Shown here in pieces: positions 5,082-7,347 of a DNA stretch of 7,347 nucleotides (position 1 is the stretch's first letter; every line of letters starts with the position of its first letter). A program made the position numbers and the translations under genes. The DNA is taken from contig JALVTX010000172.1 of the NCBI GenBank assembly GCA_027035825.1, positions 1-7,347 of the forward strand, read 5' to 3'. The DNA is from Mariprofundaceae bacterium (GTDB lineage Bacteria; Pseudomonadota; Zetaproteobacteria; Mariprofundales; Mariprofundaceae). The notes below the pieces were generated by a model, which was not told where the DNA came from, did no database searches, and was given only the letters and a program-made list of their open reading frames with translations.

Positions 5082-6530
5082 TCAGATCACCCCGGCGATG
5101 GCGGACTTGCAGATGGCGATCATCGGGCCGGGGAAGAGCCCCAGGGCCACCACGGCGATGGCGGTGACCGCCACCGTGGCCTGCATCAACGGGTTCTCGA
5201 TGAAGTTGAACGCCACGCGCTCCTCGTCGAAGTAGATGTACTTGACCACGCGGATGTAATAGAACGCGCCCACGGCCGAGAACAGCAGCGCGATCAACGC
5301 CAGGTACAAGTGCCCGGCCTCGACGGCGGCGATGAACACCACGTACTTGGCCCAAAAGCCGCCCAGGAACGGGATGCCCGCCAGCGAGAACAGGAACAGC
5401 GTCATCGCCAGCGCATAGCCCGGGCGCACGCGGCCCAGGCCGGCGAAGTCGTCCAGCAGCTCGCCCTGGATGCCCTCGCGACGCATCAGGATGATGATGG
5501 CGAACGCGCCCATGTTCATGAACAGATAGACGGTGAGATACACCAGCACGCCGGCGTAGCCGTCGGCATTGGCGGCGATCAGGCCCAGCATCACGAAACC
5601 GATGTGGCCGATGGTGGAATAGGCCAGCATGCGCTTGATGTTGCGCTGGCCGATGGCGGCCAGGTTGCCCACGGCCATCGTCAGCACCGCCAGCCACGAG
5701 AGGATGGTCGTGTAGTCTGCCTTCAGGCCGGGCAGCACGTCATCCAGCACGCGGATGAACACCACCAGTCCCGCCACCTTCGGGCCAATGGACATGAAGG
5801 CCGTGATCGGCGTCGGCGCGCCCTCGTAGGCGTCCGGCGTCCACATGTGGAACGGCGCCACCGACACCTTGAAGCACAGCCCCGCCAGCAGGAACACCAG
5901 GGCCAGCATCACCGCCAGCCGCGCGTCCGGCCCGGCGTGGGCGATGGCCTGGCCGGCGGCCGCGAAATCGAACGAGCCGCTGACGCCATAGACGAAGCTG
6001 ATGCCATAGAGCAGCACGCCCGAGGCCAGCGAACCCAGGATGAAATACTTCAGCGCCGCCTCCGAGGAGCGCAGCACGTCGCGCTGGTAGCCCACCAGCA
6101 CGTAGGTGCACAGCGCCATCAGCTCCAGCCCCAGATACATGGTGACGAAGTTCGGCGCCGAGGCCATCAGCGTCATGCCCAGCGTGCCAAACAGCAGCAG
6201 CGAGTAATACTCGCCCGTGTGCGGCTCGCCCTTCATGTAGTCCATGCTCAGCACCACGGCCAGGATCGTGCCGCCGTAGATGAGCAGCTTGGCATAGACC
6301 GCGAACGCATCGAGCGTGAAGTAGCCATAGAACGCCTGCGCGGGGCCGCCGGCGGCCAGCTTCAGGGTCAGCGCCAGCGCCCCGGCGCAGGTGATCATCG
6401 CCGCCCAGGCGCTCCAGTGCTTGCGCTCGCGCGGCAGGAACAAGTCCCACAGCAGAATCGCCATGGCCGCCGCCGCCACGACCATCTCGGGAATCAGCGG
6501 CGCAATGTTCGGCATCGGAAACGTCGTCAT
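5082..6530 (-). CDS. nuoN: NADH:quinone oxidoreductase membrane subunit N
   Basis: NuoN is the antiporter-like subunit of complex I next to NuoM and translocates protons in the inner membrane. The chosen start gives 482 residues, the usual family length, and begins just before the first membrane helix (about residues 12-31). The protein is hydrophobic throughout, consistent with about 14 helices. Family charged residues are present: Glu136 in YLGLELMAL, Lys161 in ALKYFILGS, Lys221 in FKVSVAPFHMWTPDAYEGAP, Lys251 in GPKVAG and Lys395 in FWAKYVVF. They correspond to E133, K158, K217, K247 and K395 of E. coli NuoN. A GAGGTG ribosome site (6536-6541) lies 5 bases before this ATG. An in-frame ATG at 6596 has a better site and would add 22 residues, so the start is less certain than the identity. 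It is the last nuo gene here, and no clear terminator follows it before the lipoprotein gene. Confidence 0.95.
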   Translation of the reverse strand: MTTFPMPNIAPLIPEMVVAAAAMAILLWDLFLPRERKHWSAWAAMITCAGALALTLKLAAGGPAQAFYGYFTLDAFAVYAKLLIYGGTILAVVLSMDYMKGEPHTGEYYSLLLFGTLGMTLMASAPNFVTMYLGLELMALCTYVLVGYQRDVLRSSEAALKYFILGSLASGVLLYGISFVYGVSGSFDFAAAGQAIAHAGPDARLAVMLALVFLLAGLCFKVSVAPFHMWTPDAYEGAPTPITAFMSIGPKVAGLVVFIRVLDDVLPGLKADYTTILSWLAVLTMAVGNLAAIGQRNIKRMLAYSTIGHIGFVMLGLIAANADGYAGVLVYLTVYLFMNMGAFAIIILMRREGIQGELLDDFAGLGRVRPGYALAMTLFLFSLAGIPFLGGFWAKYVVFIAAVEAGHLYLALIALLFSAVGAFYYIRVVKYIYFDEERVAFNFIENPLMQATVAVTAIAVVALGLFPGPMIAICKSAIAGVI

Positions 6531-6602
6531 CACAGCACCTCGGCCGGCATCGCCCAGCATCCAGGCGAGCATGTCATCCGCGTGGTAGGCAGCCATCGCG
6601 CG

Positions 6603-6608
6603 CTCCTC
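6603..6608 (-). promoter_or_regulatory. Strong ribosome binding site overlapping the nuoM stop
   Basis: On the minus strand GAGGAG lies 6 bases upstream of an ATG at 6596-6594 and overlaps the nuoM stop codon. This ATG is in frame with nuoN and would add the residues MAAYHADDMLAWMLGDAGRG plus AV before the family-like start. Either nuoN really starts here, or the site feeds ribosomes from nuoM into the nuoN frame. Confidence 0.55.
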
Positions 6609-7347
6609 ATGGCAGCGTCCGCGCGGCCTGCGCCAGCGCCTGCGCCGCATCCAGCTTTGTCGTCGTGGCCTGCGCGATCAGGTGCGAGACGGATGCATGC
6701 ATCACGTCCAGCACCGGCACGGGATAGAAGCCCAGCCACACCACCAGCGCGATCAGCGGCGCGAAGAAGCCGAACTCGCGCGCCGTCATGTCCTTCAGGC
6801 CCTTGATGCTGTCCTTGACCAGGTCGCCCATGATGACGCGCTTGTACATCCACAGCGTGTAGCAAGCCGAAAGCACGACGCTGGTCGCCGCCAGCACCGC
6901 CGCCCACTTGGTGGAGAACGTGAACACGTGATGCTGGTCGGCCGAGAACGTGCCCACCAGCACCATGATCTCGGCCACGAAGGCGGACGCGCCCGGCAGC
7001 GCCACGTTGGCCATGCAGAAGACCATCATCACCGCCGCGAACACCGGCATCACGTTGGCCACGCCGCCGTATGCCGCGATCTCGCGCGTGTGCAGCCGGT
7101 CGTAGAGCACGCCGACGCAAAGGAACAGCGCCGCCGCCACGAAGCCGTGCGAGATCATGCCGTAGATCGCGCCCTCCAGCGCCTGCTGCGTGAACATGAA
7201 CGTGCCCAGCGTCACGAAGCCCATGTGGGCGATGGACGAATAGGCGATGAGCCGCTTCATGTCCTCCTGCATCATGGCCACCAGCGAGATGTAGATGACC
7301 GCGATCAGGCTCAGCACCACCACGAAGGGCACGAAATACTGCGAGGC
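6607..7347 (-). CDS. nuoM: NADH:quinone oxidoreductase membrane subunit M, C-terminal part (5' end outside window)
   Basis: This is the C-terminal 246 residues of NuoM, one of the three antiporter-like proton-pumping subunits in the membrane arm of respiratory complex I. The frame is open to the window edge, so the start lies beyond it; full NuoM is about 500 residues. Visible landmarks, counted from the first residue in the window, are DMKRLIAYSSIAHMGFV at 29-45, a transmembrane Lys/His-rich stretch typical of this family; ISHGFVAAALF at 65-75; and LPGASAFVAEIMVLVG at 117-132, whose Glu126 matches the essential acidic residue of TM12 (E407 of E. coli NuoM). LGFYPVPVLD at 205-214 is the usual near-C-terminal motif. 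About 15 further residues, Ala-rich, follow the point where E. coli NuoM ends. The stop at 6609-6607 lies just upstream of nuoN, so the two genes are co-transcribed. Confidence 0.96.
   Translation of the reverse strand, partial: ASQYFVPFVVVLSLIAVIYISLVAMMQEDMKRLIAYSSIAHMGFVTLGTFMFTQQALEGAIYGMISHGFVAAALFLCVGVLYDRLHTREIAAYGGVANVMPVFAAVMMVFCMANVALPGASAFVAEIMVLVGTFSADQHHVFTFSTKWAAVLAATSVVLSACYTLWMYKRVIMGDLVKDSIKGLKDMTAREFGFFAPLIALVVWLGFYPVPVLDVMHASVSHLIAQATTTKLDAAQALAQAARTLP

Noticed and set aside
4692..6806. A 704-codon open frame on the plus strand opposite nuoN and the lipoprotein gene
   Set aside because: Its product is rich in His, Gln, Arg and Ala with no recognisable domain. It is the mirror of strongly conserved NuoN codons in GC-rich DNA, where stop codons are rare in the antisense frames.

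Overview
This is a GC-rich stretch of a bacterial chromosome, most probably from a proteobacterium (Pseudomonadota). The protein sequences and gene neighbours fit that phylum: NuoM and NuoN of complex I, a lipoprotein of the BamE/SmpA type, and a bL21-bL27-Obg cluster followed by proBA. The class cannot be fixed by eye. All recognisable genes lie on the minus strand, so transcription runs from high to low coordinates. Every gene found is a housekeeping gene or a small lipoprotein gene. I see no mobile element, CRISPR array, tRNA or rRNA, and no sign of a novel multi-gene system.

Right part (5082-7347): the C-terminal half of nuoM, cut by the window edge, followed by a complete nuoN. These are the distal proton-pumping membrane subunits of NADH:quinone oxidoreductase and form the end of a nuo operon. 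Middle (4622-5074): a BamE/SmpA-like lipoprotein gene with its own good sigma-70 promoter and a clearly lower GC content than its neighbours. It is closed by a hairpin terminator at 4582-4599.

Left part (95-4563): a second transcription unit starts at a strong sigma-70 promoter (4535-4563). It reads rpmE (bL31, GTG start), rplU (bL21), rpmA (bL27), an intrinsic terminator-like hairpin, then obgE (ribosome-assembly GTPase), proB (glutamate 5-kinase, 4-base overlap with obgE) and proA (glutamyl phosphate reductase). It ends at a strong bidirectional terminator (56-85). The first four genes make large-subunit ribosomal proteins and a 50S maturation GTPase. ProB and ProA carry out the first two steps of proline synthesis from glutamate.

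No gap between genes exceeds about 120 bases. The points worth a second look are regulatory or annotation questions: the hairpin that leaves only 40 bases before obgE, the two competing starts of nuoN, and the lipoprotein gene of unlike composition.
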